Source: Rhypophila decipiens (Eukaryota > Ascomycota > Sordariomycetes > Sordariales > Naviculisporaceae). From it: DNA of 64,000 bases. The notes below the pieces were generated by a model. That model saw only the letters and a program-made list of their open reading frames with translations. It ran no database searches and had not been told where the DNA came from. The translations under genes were made by a program, and so were the position numbers. The stretch is from assembly GCA_033297075.1 (NCBI GenBank), contig MU858138.1, positions 62,001 through 126,000 of the forward strand, given 5' to 3'. Every line of letters starts with the position of its first letter. Position 1 is the stretch's first letter. Of the stretch, positions 35,214 through 44,974 are shown piece by piece.

Positions 35214-35573
35214 GCGCGAAAGTATGACTCAATCAACCAATTGTAGGATTATTGGAAAGAAGTGACTGGGCGATTTGCACAATGGGGCAATGAGATGGAG
35301 TGAAGGAAGGGACAGGCCCGCATGCGATGACGCATATAAAGTTCAATGAAGTGATGAAATAACGAATGGAATGAATGAACAGGCAGGCAGGCAGGCATAC
35401 ATGGATTCATATCACGGTATGCATATGAATAACTGGCGTAAAGGAGTCACTTTGGTTTGCTTTGTACATGAGAGGGTCTCTGGATAATGCTCGGAAGGGA
35501 TCGACCGGGTGGGGAACGATAAAGATAGCGCAAACCACCACCCAGATTTAACGAAAACCAGTTCCCTCACTAC
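35214..35573. other. Convergent 3' spacer with AGGC microsatellite
   Basis: 360 bases between two convergent genes. A short AGGC tetranucleotide repeat (about four copies) lies at 35381-35397. Confidence 0.6.
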
Positions 35574-37226
35574 CTAGATAGCTCTTGCCACACGAGCTTT
35601 GTTCTCCCTGTATCGCTTTTCCTTGCCTGCTAATTTTCTGCGCTTCTTCCATGATCTGTTCAGATCGCCTCTGTTCTCCCAGAACCATTTCTGGAAGTCG
35701 CTCGTAGACTCGTCGGGCCCGGCCGAAGGGCCTTGAGTTGCTGCGCCTTCAGCTTGGTTTGCCATGGGTTCCACCTCCATGTCATCTTCACCTTCTTCCT
35801 CTTCCTCGATGTCGTCATCTTCGTGAACCCATGGCTTGAACCTCTTTCCAGGATGTGCTGTATCGGGTGTGGGCGCAGCACTCCTAATGCCACGCAACTC
35901 GATATCTTCACGACTGAACGGGGTCATGGGGACCACTTGGCTGGTTACCGGGGCTCCATCTTCCTCCTCGATGTCATCAAGGTCTGCATCCCCGAAGAAG
36001 CTAAACCCTTTGGCCTCTTCTGAACCTTCTCCATCTTTGGGCTTCTTGTAGAGAGCCTCGAGGGGGTGAACCTTTTCCTTCGGTGTGACGGGTGGTATTT
36101 TGATGGTCAAGCTCCTTGCGGAACCAGGGGCAGGTGAGATGGGGACCGATGTGGCCTCGGGCAGATGCATTGGCTGAGACTCTGGCTGCATCTTTCCTGA
36201 CGACGCTTTCTCGGTTGTGACATCATCGTCGCTCGCATCACTTGAACTGTCGGAGGAGTCACTCTCCGAATCCTCCTCCCCCTCCTCTTCCTCCGCCGTG
36301 ACTTCTTCGGTCTTTCGCGACTTCTTTGACGATTTGATCTTGTACGTCTCCTCGCGTTTTGCCTTCACGGGCTGAACAACATTGCCCTCCTCGTCAACCC
36401 AGCCCTTCCCGTCAACATAGTCCAAAGAGGCAGGAGCGGGCCCAGCTGATGCCGCCGAGTCCCTGAGGAAGGTGGGAAATTTGGTCGTCTTCTCAAACTC
36501 ATGCACCACGACTTCCCGGTTTGTTCCGTGCTTCTTCTTCTTCTTCTTCTTGATGCTGCCATCCTCGGCTGCCATCGAACTTGCAACATTGGGCGGCAGG
36601 ATTGTCTTGGTAAGACACTCTTCGTGGTCGGTGTACTTGGACTTGGCCTGTTTCCGTTCCTCCTTTTCTTTCTTGTCCTTCTTTTCCTTCTTGTCCTTTT
36701 TGTCCTTCTTTTTCCTGTCCTTGTCCTTTGGCGGTTCCTCCGTTGTCGTCCATCCACGCTTCACCTTCCTGCCTTCCTCAAGAACAACACCAGGGATTTC
36801 GTCAACGTCGCGCTTTCTCTTTTTGTGTTTGGTCTTGTCGCCCGAGTCCCGCGACTCTTTGCGCTTTGAACTTTTTTCTCCGCCCATGACTGCTTCTTCG
36901 CCCAAAGGCTCGGGATTTGTAGATGCTCTGGCAGGTTCGATGCGAATTTTGACACCTTTTAGGACGGCGCCGTTCAATTTTTTCCTCAGCTTGTCAGCGT
37001 CTTCTTTGGGCAGTTCCACAAAGCCGTACCGGCTTTCGGGGAATGTATCGATCGTATGGTACGAGATGTTGCGTGCGTTGGGAAGGATGGAGGAGGAGAG
37101 AATGACTTTGACAAGATCAGCGTCGAAAGGCGTGACATGTAGGCGAATAAAGGAAGAGGATGCACTTTCAGAAGTAGGCGCCGGTGCTTCCGAGCTGGTC
37201 ATTTCTTTGGCGATGTTTGCGGGCAT
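35574..37226 (-). CDS. Nucleolar RRM protein, NOL8/SRP40-like
   Basis: Single exon on the minus strand, 550 residues. An N-terminal RRM spans about residues 25-100 (FIRLHVTPFDADLVKVIL ... RYGFVELPKEDADKLRKKL), with YGFVEL in the RNP1 position. Long Lys-rich runs follow (for example KDRKKKDKKDKKEKKDKK and an eight-Lys tract from CTT repeats), then acidic Ser/Asp/Glu tracts, and a conserved-looking C-terminus FQKWFWENRGDLNRSWKKRR with basic nucleolar-type signals. This layout resembles human NOL8 and the fungal proteins annotated as SRP40 suppressor-like; such proteins act in ribosome biogenesis. Start at 37226 is the first ATG of the frame. RNA target and exact orthology are not visible. Confidence 0.75.
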   Translation of the reverse strand: MPANIAKEMTSSEAPAPTSESASSSFIRLHVTPFDADLVKVILSSSILPNARNISYHTIDTFPESRYGFVELPKEDADKLRKKLNGAVLKGVKIRIEPARASTNPEPLGEEAVMGGEKSSKRKESRDSGDKTKHKKRKRDVDEIPGVVLEEGRKVKRGWTTTEEPPKDKDRKKKDKKDKKEKKDKKEKEERKQAKSKYTDHEECLTKTILPPNVASSMAAEDGSIKKKKKKKHGTNREVVVHEFEKTTKFPTFLRDSAASAGPAPASLDYVDGKGWVDEEGNVVQPVKAKREETYKIKSSKKSRKTEEVTAEEEEGEEDSESDSSDSSSDASDDDVTTEKASSGKMQPESQPMHLPEATSVPISPAPGSARSLTIKIPPVTPKEKVHPLEALYKKPKDGEGSEEAKGFSFFGDADLDDIEEEDGAPVTSQVVPMTPFSREDIELRGIRSAAPTPDTAHPGKRFKPWVHEDDDIEEEEEGEDDMEVEPMANQAEGAATQGPSAGPDESTSDFQKWFWENRGDLNRSWKKRRKLAGKEKRYRENKARVARAI

Positions 37227-37606
37227 CAGCTAAGGAAGGATGTTGTGCAATTGACACGGGCGGCAAGCAAAGGCCTTTTGTTGGATATTTCCATGCGAAA
37301 AATCGCAAGGATTGCTTGGAGACCGTTGGACGAACCAAAGCGGCTAGAGCCGAGCGGCTGGGAAGGTTGGGCGGCTGCTGCCAAGTGACAACCTTATTTC
37401 AGCCCCCAGCGGACTGGAACATGGAAGTTGCCAAATCTCCCTGTCAGCCAATTCCTGTTCTGAATTGCTGGTGGGAATAGCTTCAATTTTCGAATCGCGA
37501 TGCGTTTACCGATTTGTTTCTCATGCTGAATTCTTATCGGAAAGGAAACGCAGGTGTCTTACTCTATCTTTTACACCGTCATCTAGAATTACAAAGGGGG
37601 TTTGAT
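37227..37606. other. Upstream region of RRM gene
   Basis: Promoter side of the minus-strand RRM gene. No gene is seen before the tandem repeats begin. Confidence 0.5.
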
Positions 37607-37624
37607 AAACCTGCACCGCTCCTT

Positions 37625-37862
37625 TCGTATACAGGCACCAATCCAATTTCTCTCTAAGCCGAGGCCTCTACTCCAGTCCAGTCAAGGCCTCTATTACAAT
37701 CCAGTCAAGGCATCCATTCTTGCCTGTCAAGGCATCTCTTCCAGTCTTGTCAAAGTTTTCATTTTAACCAGTCAAAGCGGCTGTTCCAATCCAGTCAAGG
37801 GATCTATTCTAGCCCAGTCGATTCCTCCATTCCAGTTCAGTCAAGGCTTTTATTCTCACCAG
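37625..37862 (+). repeat. Degenerate ~22-bp tandem array A (forward)
   Basis: A head block with TATACAGGCACC (37628-37639) followed by AATCCAATTT precedes about eight degenerate units of 22-23 bp. Units follow the pattern AGTCAAGGC..CTATTC....CC, for example at 37680, 37703, 37725 and 37791. Open frames across it are by-products of the repeat. Confidence 0.85.
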
Positions 37863-38043
37863 ATACGTATGTGTAAGAATAGGGTGTGATTTTAGTATAT
37901 ACGAGTTAAGACTCTGCCACTGTTTACTAGTCTTGTGAGGTACTAATGACTTTCGTCTTAATCATTTAATACGAGTCTTTTTTATTGTTTATTCAGAATC
38001 CTGATAATAGGATGTATTATATCCCATTTTTACAGCCACGTGC

Positions 38044-38140
38044 TAGTCTAGGCCTTTGTTCCAATCCAGTCAGATTGCCTTGAGTACCTAGCTGGAATAA
38101 ATGCCATGGCTGGCTAGAATAAATGCCCTTCAAAGTTCAC
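38044..38140. repeat. Scattered array units in mixed orientation
   Basis: A forward-like fragment (CTAGTCTAGGCCTTTGTTCCAATCCAGTC spread over 38043-38071) is followed by reverse units GCTGGAATAAATGCC and GGCTAGAATAAATGCC. They match arrays A and B. Confidence 0.7.
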
Positions 38141-38251
38141 GAGCGAGGCCCCTTGTCAGGACCGCAGAATGCTGACCTTGTTCTGTGGGACGAGATCACC
38201 CGAGGAATGATGCCCAAAATCACGGAATTGCCAGTAAGTGGTGATCAATGA

Positions 38252-38778
38252 GGCGCCCAATATACAGACACCAGTCCTCTCGTATACAAGCACTAGTCTT
38301 CTTATATATAGGCACCGTTCTGACGGAATGGATGCCTTGACTGGCGGGAATAGATGCCTTAACTGCTGTAGCTAGAATAAACGCATTGATTGGCTTGGAA
38401 TAGATTCCTTGCTCGCTGTAATACACGCGTCCACTGGATACCCTGGCTAGAATGGAATAGATACCTTGACTGGGCTGGAATAAATGCCCCAACTGGCTGG
38501 GAAAGACTCCTTGACTGGACAGAATAATACCTTGACTTGTTAGAATAAATGCCATGACTTGCTGGAGTAAATACCTTGACTTGTCGGAATACACGCCTTG
38601 ACTGGCTGCAATAAATACCTTGGCTAGCTGGAATAAATCTTATGACTGGTTCGAATAAATGCCTTGAGAGTCTTGACGAGCCAGAAAAAATGCTTTGACT
38701 AGCTAGAATAAATGTCTTGAGATGCCTTGACTGAGGTCTATTCCAGCCAGTCAAGGTATCTACTCTACATGAGCTGTG
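38252..38778 (-). repeat. Degenerate ~22-bp tandem array B (reverse)
   Basis: The head GGCGCC...TATACAGACACC (38252-38272) with two further variants at 38283 and 38305 is in forward sense. The following units, 38321-38740, are reverse complements of array A (GAATAAATGCCTTGACTGGC-type, about 19-24 bp each). At 38741-38775 the array turns back to forward units (TCTATTCCAGCCAGTCAAGG). Unit identity is uneven, so the array is old or mutated. Confidence 0.85.
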
Positions 38779-39224
38779 CCTGTTAATCACGCGTCATTCC
38801 GAATACTGCATCATTCCTTCCTTCACCATTGAAGATTTGGTGTTATACTCTTCCCTTGTGGTTTGCTGGCTGTTGCCAGGCTCTTTCCATGTGTGTACGT
38901 TTCGTCATCATCGATCACAAGTCTTGTCGATCTTTTGCGCAATCTCTTCAGCATGGTACGATTAGAATCCAGAACATCAAGCTTTGACCGTGGTGTGGGC
39001 TCTTCCTTCCTCTGCAGCTCATCTGGGGAGGGCAGGTATGGAGTGGAACAAGCAAAACCGCTCGCAAACCGTGCTGCCTTCCCGAGACAAGACCGGTCTT
39101 CCCGTTCCATGAAGCAAATGGACCTGCCGTTGTTGCTGCGAGAGAGAACATCAATGACGTGGTGAAAATCTCGCAATTCTCTCCCACCCAAGCAACGGCA
39201 GGTCCGTATGGGCTCATGGAAGAG

Positions 39225-39290
39225 TATTTAACATCACCCATCCTCTCTTTTTCTTCCTCTTTTCTTTTCCTCTCTTCCACCTCCATCCAT
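39225..39290 (+). promoter_or_regulatory. TATA-like box and CT-rich leader of EKP gene
   Basis: TATTTAA at 39225-39231 is followed by a nearly pure pyrimidine tract (about 39238-39290), a layout seen at strongly expressed fungal genes. A leader of roughly 230 bases then reaches the ATG at 39497. Confidence 0.4.
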
Positions 39291-39496
39291 TCCAATCCAG
39301 ACAACTCCCATCCAACAAACCTCTTTACAGATCCTCAGCTCTCAGTTTTGCCAATCCAAGCTCAATATCCATCCTTTCTCGCTCAATCCATCGTCTCCTC
39401 CATCAAATCTTCTTGGATCTTCCAGTCAATCTGCCATCCGCCTATCTCCATCCAGCCAATCAGACTCGGCATCCAGCCCGTCATCCAACTCACACA

Positions 39497-40867
39497 ATGG
39501 AGTCCATTCAGAAAGCCCTCGCTTCCGTCGTTGGCACTCAGCACGGGGACAAGAAGCCCGCAGAGGACCCCGCTCATTCGCCATCTACCTCCGTCACCGA
39601 TGACATTGCCAACAAAGCCAACGAGGCCTCATCTGCTGTCGCCGAGACTGTCACCGAGACCAAGGACGCCGTCAAGGAGACAGTCGCCAAGTACACTACA
39701 TGTTCCGACTGCCATGGCGACAAGTCCTCCGACTGCACCATATGCAAGGGGTCTGGCAAAGTCCCCTGCGACAAGGACGCCGTCAAGGAGACAGTCGTCA
39801 AGTACACTTCATGTTCCGACTGTCATGGCGACAAGTCCTCCGACTGCACCACATGCAATGGGTCTGGCAAAGTCCCCTGCGACAAGGACACCACCGCCTC
39901 TGATGACAACAAGACCTCTGACAGCACCAAGGGGTCCGGTGAACCCACCTGCATCAAGGACACCTCTGACAGCTCCAAGGGGTCTGGTGAACCCACCTAC
40001 AGCAAGGACACCACCGCCTGTGGTGGTGACAAGACCTCTGGCCCTACCAAGAGCAATGGCGGCTATGTAGACATCAAGACCGCTGACGGACCCGCCGACG
40101 ACATGGACACTTACGGTCCTGAGGACACTCCCGAAAAGTCCAGCAATGACAAGGACAAGCCTGCTCCTGAGAAGGACACTCCCGCTCCTGAGAAGCCCAG
40201 TGACGACAAGGACAAGTCTGCTCCTGAGAAGGACGCTCCCGCTCCTGAGAAGCCCAGTGACGACAAGAACACTTCTGCTCCCGAGAAGTCTGAGCCCGAG
40301 AAGTCTGAGCCCGAAAAGAAGCCCGAGCCGGAGAAGCCCAGTGACGACAAGAACACTTCTGCTCCCGAGAAGTCTGAGCCCGAGAAGAAGCCCGAGCCCG
40401 AGAAGCCCGAGCCCGAGAAGCCCAGTGACGACAAGAACACTTCTGCTCCCGAGAAGTCTGAGCCTGAAAAGAAGCCCGAGGCCGAGAAGAAGCCCTCTGC
40501 CGAGAAGCCCTCCGCCGAGAAGCCCTCTGCCGAGAAGCCCTCTGCCGAGAAGCCCGAGCCTGAGAAGCCCGAGCCTGAGAAGAAGCCCGAGCCAGAGAAG
40601 CCCTCTGCCGAGAAGCCCGAGCCTGAGAAGCCCTCCGATGAGAAGACCGAGCCGGAGAAGAAGCCCGAGCCTGAGAATAAGCCTGAGCCTGAGAAGCCCG
40701 AACCTGAGAAGCCCGAGCCTCCCAAGCCCGAGCCAGAGCAGTGTGACAAGAAGCAGTACTGGAAGCATGACAAGTATGGAAAGAAGCACGAGGAGAAAAA
40801 GGACAAGCACGAGGAGAAAAAGGAGAAGAAGCATGAGAAGAAGCATCACAAGAAGAGTGAGAATTAG
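39497..40867 (+). CDS. Glu/Lys/Pro repeat protein with two zinc-ribbon-like modules
   Basis: Single exon, 456 residues, start at ATG 39497 (cacacaATGG). Residues about 1-55 are Ala/Thr/Lys-rich, with [19 protein letters not shown] resembling amphipathic LEA-like helices. Two tandem 37-residue copies (DNA repeats of 111 nt from 39665 and 39776) each contain [12 protein letters not shown]...CxGSGKVPC, the C-x2-C-x-G pattern of the DnaJ zinc domain without its J domain. From about residue 215 the chain is low complexity: PEK, EPEK, SAEK and [11 protein letters not shown] units, ending in a Lys/His/Glu-rich tail. There is no signal peptide or membrane helix. I do not recognise a family. Extreme hydrophilicity suggests a disordered, possibly stress-protective or scaffold protein; this is inference. 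Tandem arrays flank the gene on both sides. Confidence 0.8.
   Translation: MESIQKALASVVGTQHGDKKPAEDPAHSPSTSVTDDIANKANEASSAVAETVTETKDAVKETVAKYTTCSDCHGDKSSDCTICKGSGKVPCDKDAVKETVVKYTSCSDCHGDKSSDCTTCNGSGKVPCDKDTTASDDNKTSDSTKGSGEPTCIKDTSDSSKGSGEPTYSKDTTACGGDKTSGPTKSNGGYVDIKTADGPADDMDTYGPEDTPEKSSNDKDKPAPEKDTPAPEKPSDDKDKSAPEKDAPAPEKPSDDKNTSAPEKSEPEKSEPEKKPEPEKPSDDKNTSAPEKSEPEKKPEPEKPEPEKPSDDKNTSAPEKSEPEKKPEAEKKPSAEKPSAEKPSAEKPSAEKPEPEKPEPEKKPEPEKPSAEKPEPEKPSDEKTEPEKKPEPENKPEPEKPEPEKPEPPKPEPEQCDKKQYWKHDKYGKKHEEKKDKHEEKKEKKHEKKHHKKSEN
39665..39886 (+). repeat. Two 111-nt tandem coding repeats
   Basis: Two consecutive 111-nt units (39665-39775, 39776-39886) encode the duplicated Cys module. They differ by only a few substitutions (for example TTC/TSC and ICKG/TCNG), so duplication is recent or homogenised. 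Confidence 0.9.
40130..40740 (+). repeat. Coding minisatellite (GAGAAGCCC units)
   Basis: The Pro/Glu/Lys part of the gene is a DNA-level repeat built from GAGAAGCCC followed by GAGCCT, TCTGCC or AGTGACGAC variants, in 9-15-nt steps. It is likely length-variable between strains. Confidence 0.85.
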
Positions 40868-41107
40868 AGTGACGAGAATACGGATGATAGCACATGCGCT
40901 GGCCCACCCTGCCCCTAGATTCCCTCTATGTATCCATAGCGTCGTTTGTGTGTTGGCATCTGGTATTGGCTTCGAGTGTTTGGTCTGATTGTAGCTTTCT
41001 CGGCACTATTCACTGTTGCCTTCGAAAGGATGAGGTCGGCTGATGGGTATTTCTTTGACCTAGAATCAAGTAGCAATAGAAATCATGTCTTTCAACGTCT
41101 CATTGAT

Positions 41108-41486
41108 GGCGCCTCATATACAGGCACCATTACTCCCGTATACAGGCACCGGTCCAATTTAACTTTCCAGACCAGAAGCATTTATACGAGCCAGTCAAGG
41201 CATCTGAAAATACTTATTCTAGTTAGTCAAGGCATTTATTCTACTTAGTCAAGACATCTGAAGACATTTATTCTAGCTAGTTAAGGCATTTATTCTAGCT
41301 GGTTAAGGCGTCTGTCCTAGTCTAGTTAAAGCATTTATTCTAGTCAGCCAAAATATCTAAAGGCATTTATCCCAGCCAGTCAAGGTGTTTATTCCAGTCC
41401 AGTCAAGGTGTTTATTCTAGCTAGTTAAGGCATTTATTCCAGCAAGCCAAGGTTCGATTCTAGCTAGATGAGGTATCTATTCTACA
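41108..41486 (+). repeat. Degenerate ~22-bp tandem array C (forward)
   Basis: The head GGCGCC at 41108 and TATACAGGCACC at 41117-41128 and 41139-41150 (followed by GGTCCAATTT) matches heads A and B. About a dozen units of the type AGTCAAGGCATTTATTCTAG follow to 41485. They are in the same orientation as array A. Confidence 0.87.
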
Positions 41487-42013
41487 AGAGTATTACTGAG
41501 GATTGCTCTGAGGACTCGTGGACTATGGTACTGTGTCTGGCTGTGGATTCTTTATCGAGGATTGCCGCGTGAACACACGAGATTGACTTGAGAATTACCT
41601 GCATACGAGAACACCCGTGCCGCTGTATGAGAGTATTGATGCTTGTTTATCAAGCCCATGTTCCTATGGTAAAAATCCATAAACCAAGTCACCAACGGGC
41701 TAACAGATAGCAATTTTTATCAAGACTGGTACACCAATCTGACTATGTACCGTAGCGAAATACTGTCCCACATTACAGGTGCTGGCACACCCACGGCTGA
41801 GAGTAGGATATATGGGGGAATAATGAGTAAACTTATTGTACAAAGCAGTGAAGCAAGATTACATGAAATACATAAAAGGGGTGAGTTGTTACAAGAGAGA
41901 TTGTTCACCAGTCCATGCGCAGGCTATCCAATTACCCAAACGACCAATTGCGCCATCAAGCCAGCCAGTTTGTCACGAAATGGTTTCCCAACATGTCATC
42001 ATGAACGGTCGTT

Positions 42014-43122
42014 TTAATTGTCTTTCTGGCCACGAACCTCGGCACCAGAAGCCCGATACCAAACATCTCCACCCCACCGGAGAAGCCTCTCGGCGGCACC
42101 TGTGGGCGTCATAGCTGGGCGAACATCCAAAATGAACTCTGCATCTCCCTGGCCTGAGTAGTAGTCGATTACGTAGCGCACCTCCTTTACCTGGCCGTTG
42201 ACATTTCGCGCGACGTACCAATCGTGACGGTCGAAGGGGGGCTCGTTACTGGGATGGAGGGTCAGCTATAAAAATCCCGACTCTTTTCTGATCATTGAGT
42301 TCCTTTCCACTTACTCAAAATATGACGGATAAATCTTCTTCATGACCTGCAACATGGCCGCCCGGGGGGTCATCTCCCCGGGTCTCCCCTGGAACCGCAC
42401 GAGCTTGGGATCGGGCTGCTCTCCTCCCTCCTGAGCCTCGAGGCGCCGTAAGACCATGGGCGCATTCTTCTCGCCGTGTTTGCTGATTTCCCAGCCGCGC
42501 TTGAGACCTTTTGAGAAGCGGCGCTCCCAATCGACGATTTCTTCCCATGCGCCCTCGTTGAGGAAGTTGTGCACGGCTACCATTGCCTCGACGGCTGTGA
42601 TGTCTGTGTCGGTGTGGCCTTTTCTTATCAGCGCGTTGTACATTTGCTGAGGGGAGGGGTATTCCCAGTTTCCGTCGCCGGTGCCCTTGGGGATGGAGGA
42701 GGGTTCGCGCTCGGTCGGGAGGGCGAAGGTCTGGTCTGGGGCTCGCTCCTGCGAGATGGAATAGAACATGTAGTTTAGTGGGTTGAGCTTGGAAAGCATG
42801 GAGGGTTCTTCTTTTTTGTGGTCGCCTGCTGTCGGTATATTATCGGCTTTGGTGTGGGATACGGGGCAGGAGGAGGGTGGTGTTGCTGTTGCTGGTGTGG
42901 ACGCCCCTGAGGCTGGGCAGACTGCCGGGGGCGTCATCGCTTCGACCGACTTTTTGTGCATTGGACATCCTGGCTGGATAGATAAAATCGTTAGATCAGA
43001 GTTAAGTGGGTGTATTTCTTTGGGATATATCAACCTACAGGAGGTGAGGCATCGCCATGTTTGGAGACCGCTGGCGCAGCGGCGCTCGTGGAAGAAGTCG
43101 CATCGGCCCAGAACCAACCCAT
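42014..43122 (-). CDS. Cytochrome c heme lyase (holocytochrome c synthase)
   Basis: Three exons on the minus strand, 43122-43039, 42973-42315 and 42248-42014, encode 325 residues. The N-terminus [11 protein letters not shown] precedes Cys-Pro motifs CPMH, CPAS and CPVS, typical heme-regulatory-type sites of this family. The lyase core includes [40 protein letters not shown] and, after the second splice, [10 protein letters not shown] followed by EVRYVIDYY. The enzyme sits in the mitochondrial intermembrane space and joins heme to apocytochrome c or c1 through thioethers. Whether it is the c (CYC3) or c1 (CYT2) type cannot be decided by eye. The second intron starts with GTAAGT directly at an apparent stop (GAG TAA), so the unspliced message would end early. 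Confidence 0.93.
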
Positions 43123-44095
43123 TGCGATAAGGTGCGTGTATATCCGCTTTTAATTGTGAAAGGATGGATTTGAGGGCGTTGGAACGGGCTATGTAGAAGA
43201 ATGGTATGCGAAAATATAGCTCGTCGATGAGTGATGCAATGCTCGGTTCAACTCATTGAACCCAAAGCCAGCTACGATCGTTAATCTGATAAGAGAAAAA
43301 AAAAAGATGGGATTGCGCTATCCACGGATAAAGCCGGCGCTGGGTGCGCTGAGTGAAAGCGCGTCATTCTGCGCCGACAGCGGGTTAGGTTCAGTGTCGT
43401 CTCCACTGGCCGTTGAGGTACATAACGGTACCTGGCAAGGCCCGCATTTTCCCGATGAACGGATCACCATTCAAAGTTTCCAGGTTGGTCATCCGGGAGA
43501 TAAGACGAACAACAAAATAAATGCTTCGGACTGCCATATTGAAGGGCTGTAACTTAATTCAGATAAAATGACGATAAACAAATCAGCCCCAATCTGGCAG
43601 TCCTTATTTTTTTTCTCCCTGGCTTTATTACGCCCAGCAATATGCAACCCTGAATGGCACAGATTGTGTGTCGGAATAGACACGGCGAAGGATATCATCT
43701 TAGTGAGTAATCGCGAGCTTCTGCGAACAGCTTGACGAGGTAGAATGCTCTTAGAATCGATCTGTTGAAAAAGCGAAGTAAGAACAACTTGCAATGACAT
43801 GACTAGCTAGATTAAAGATGTAATCCTGGGTCAGTGCAAGTGCCCATGAGGTACCTGAGCTCATTGCCGAGCAGGTCGTCAGCATGGCTGTTCCTCGGTG
43901 AGAGCTCAAGATGTGGCTCACTGCTAAACTGTATTTTCCTTAACCTAAATAGTGTTTCTACACTACATGTAGTTCTTTCCCCTTGACTCCCAATACAATA
44001 GACGATAGACAAGAAAGCTCCCTCTCGCTCACAGACGCAGGGACAAGCATCATATCACGGCAGGGTCCAACACCATACTGCCCTGATCTATTGCA
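43123..44095. other. Divergent intergenic region
   Basis: Promoter region between the heme lyase gene and the unrecognised gene at 44096. No further gene or repeat is supported. Confidence 0.45.
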
Positions 44096-44944
44096 ATGTT
44101 CTCCATCGCCCATTCCCAAAGCTTATCCTCTACCCGAATAAATGGCGTTCCGGAAGATGTGGTACCACTCCCTGTCCTCACCATGATGCTCGTCGCCGCC
44201 CACCGGACCCCATGGAGCACTGCGAACGACTGGTACATCTACTTGAAGATCCCCAAAGAGACCACGAGTTTTATATCGCGGTTGGCTTCCAGAGATGGAC
44301 GGAAAGATCACGCAAGGTTTCTGAAGATGCAATGCTTCCCGGGAATACCTAGCCGAGGGCCGCTGGTCGGCCACAGACTCAAAATCCTCGGGGAGATAAA
44401 GCCCAAGCCGAGGAAACACGAGGCTGAATATACGATGGGACTGGATGTCGTACCGCCACTCTCTGTCAACGACTTTATCAGCTCCATTGAAGACGGTCTT
44501 GAGCGATGGGAAGCTACTCACGACGGGACCTATGATTTGGATACGAGGGAGTGGGTCATCGCCCAACTTGATCTCTTCGTGGAAAGGGGTTATATGATCG
44601 ATGACGAAAGGCTGGCCACGGCCAAGGCAAATATTCTCGTGCATTGGATGGATTGGAGGGCCATTAACAATATTCCGCTGGGAACGAATGTTCTTGGACC
44701 TCTCCCGCGGGGGCGCCAACGACATAGAGACCCTTCTGTCGATTCCTCCCTCGATCAAGTCAAGTCAGAGTCGAAAATCGATCCGTCAAATTCGTGGACG
44801 GTGCGCAACAAGCCCGATATTACAGTCATTGTGAACAGAGACCAGAATACATTCACTACATGGGGTTGCTCGAAGATGAACCTCTGCCTCAGGCAAATCC
44901 AATCGATTATCCCACCGAAACGCCAGTGCTGGATGCAATTTTAA
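44096..44944 (+). CDS. Unrecognised fungal protein, 3' end uncertain
   Basis: Frame of 282 residues from ATG 44096. Up to about residue 205 the codon pattern looks genuine. Visible features are LVAAHRTPWSTANDWYIYLKIP, LSVNDFISSIEDGLERWE and DLDTREWVIAQLDLFVERGYM. The layout (NDW-IYL near the start, a VNDF-type helix, then a W-V-I-LF segment) faintly recalls small fungal DUF7770-type proteins; I would not rely on this. After about 44700 the frame becomes Arg/Ser-rich, whereas the third frame from about 44815 to the TGA at 44947 reads protein-like (PEYIHYMGLLEDEPLPQ ... VLDAILRE). An unrecognised intron or a frameshift is therefore likely near 44700-44810. It is tail-to-tail with the ABC1 kinase gene, whose stop is at 44975. 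Confidence 0.5.
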   Translation: MFSIAHSQSLSSTRINGVPEDVVPLPVLTMMLVAAHRTPWSTANDWYIYLKIPKETTSFISRLASRDGRKDHARFLKMQCFPGIPSRGPLVGHRLKILGEIKPKPRKHEAEYTMGLDVVPPLSVNDFISSIEDGLERWEATHDGTYDLDTREWVIAQLDLFVERGYMIDDERLATAKANILVHWMDWRAINNIPLGTNVLGPLPRGRQRHRDPSVDSSLDQVKSESKIDPSNSWTVRNKPDITVIVNRDQNTFTTWGCSKMNLCLRQIQSIIPPKRQCWMQF

Positions 44945-44974
44945 GGGAATGAGTGGCAAAGGGGAATCGATAAT

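Noticed and set aside
36472..37233. 253-codon plus-strand frame rich in Phe, Leu and Ser
   Set aside because: It is the reverse complement of the Lys-rich part of the RRM protein, which turns AAG into CTT.
37664..38778. CRISPR-like array
   Set aside because: Units are contiguous and degenerate, with no unique spacers, and the genome is eukaryotic.
37602..38790. Open frames of 95-143 codons across the tandem arrays
   Set aside because: The repeated unit happens to lack stops in some frames; the predicted peptides are only repeat translations.
39809..40907. Leu/Gly-rich and Ser/Arg-rich minus-strand frames of 231-346 codons opposite the EKP gene
   Set aside because: They are stop-free only because the sense strand is a simple repeat. 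The Leu/Gly-rich and Ser/Arg-rich compositions are by-products of GAGAAGCCC units.
41450..41462. GGTTCGATTC resembling a tRNA B box
   Set aside because: It lies inside an array unit; no A box or cloverleaf can be drawn around it.
44123..44758. 211-codon minus-strand frame
   Set aside because: It is opposite the plus-strand frame at 44096, which has the better codon pattern.
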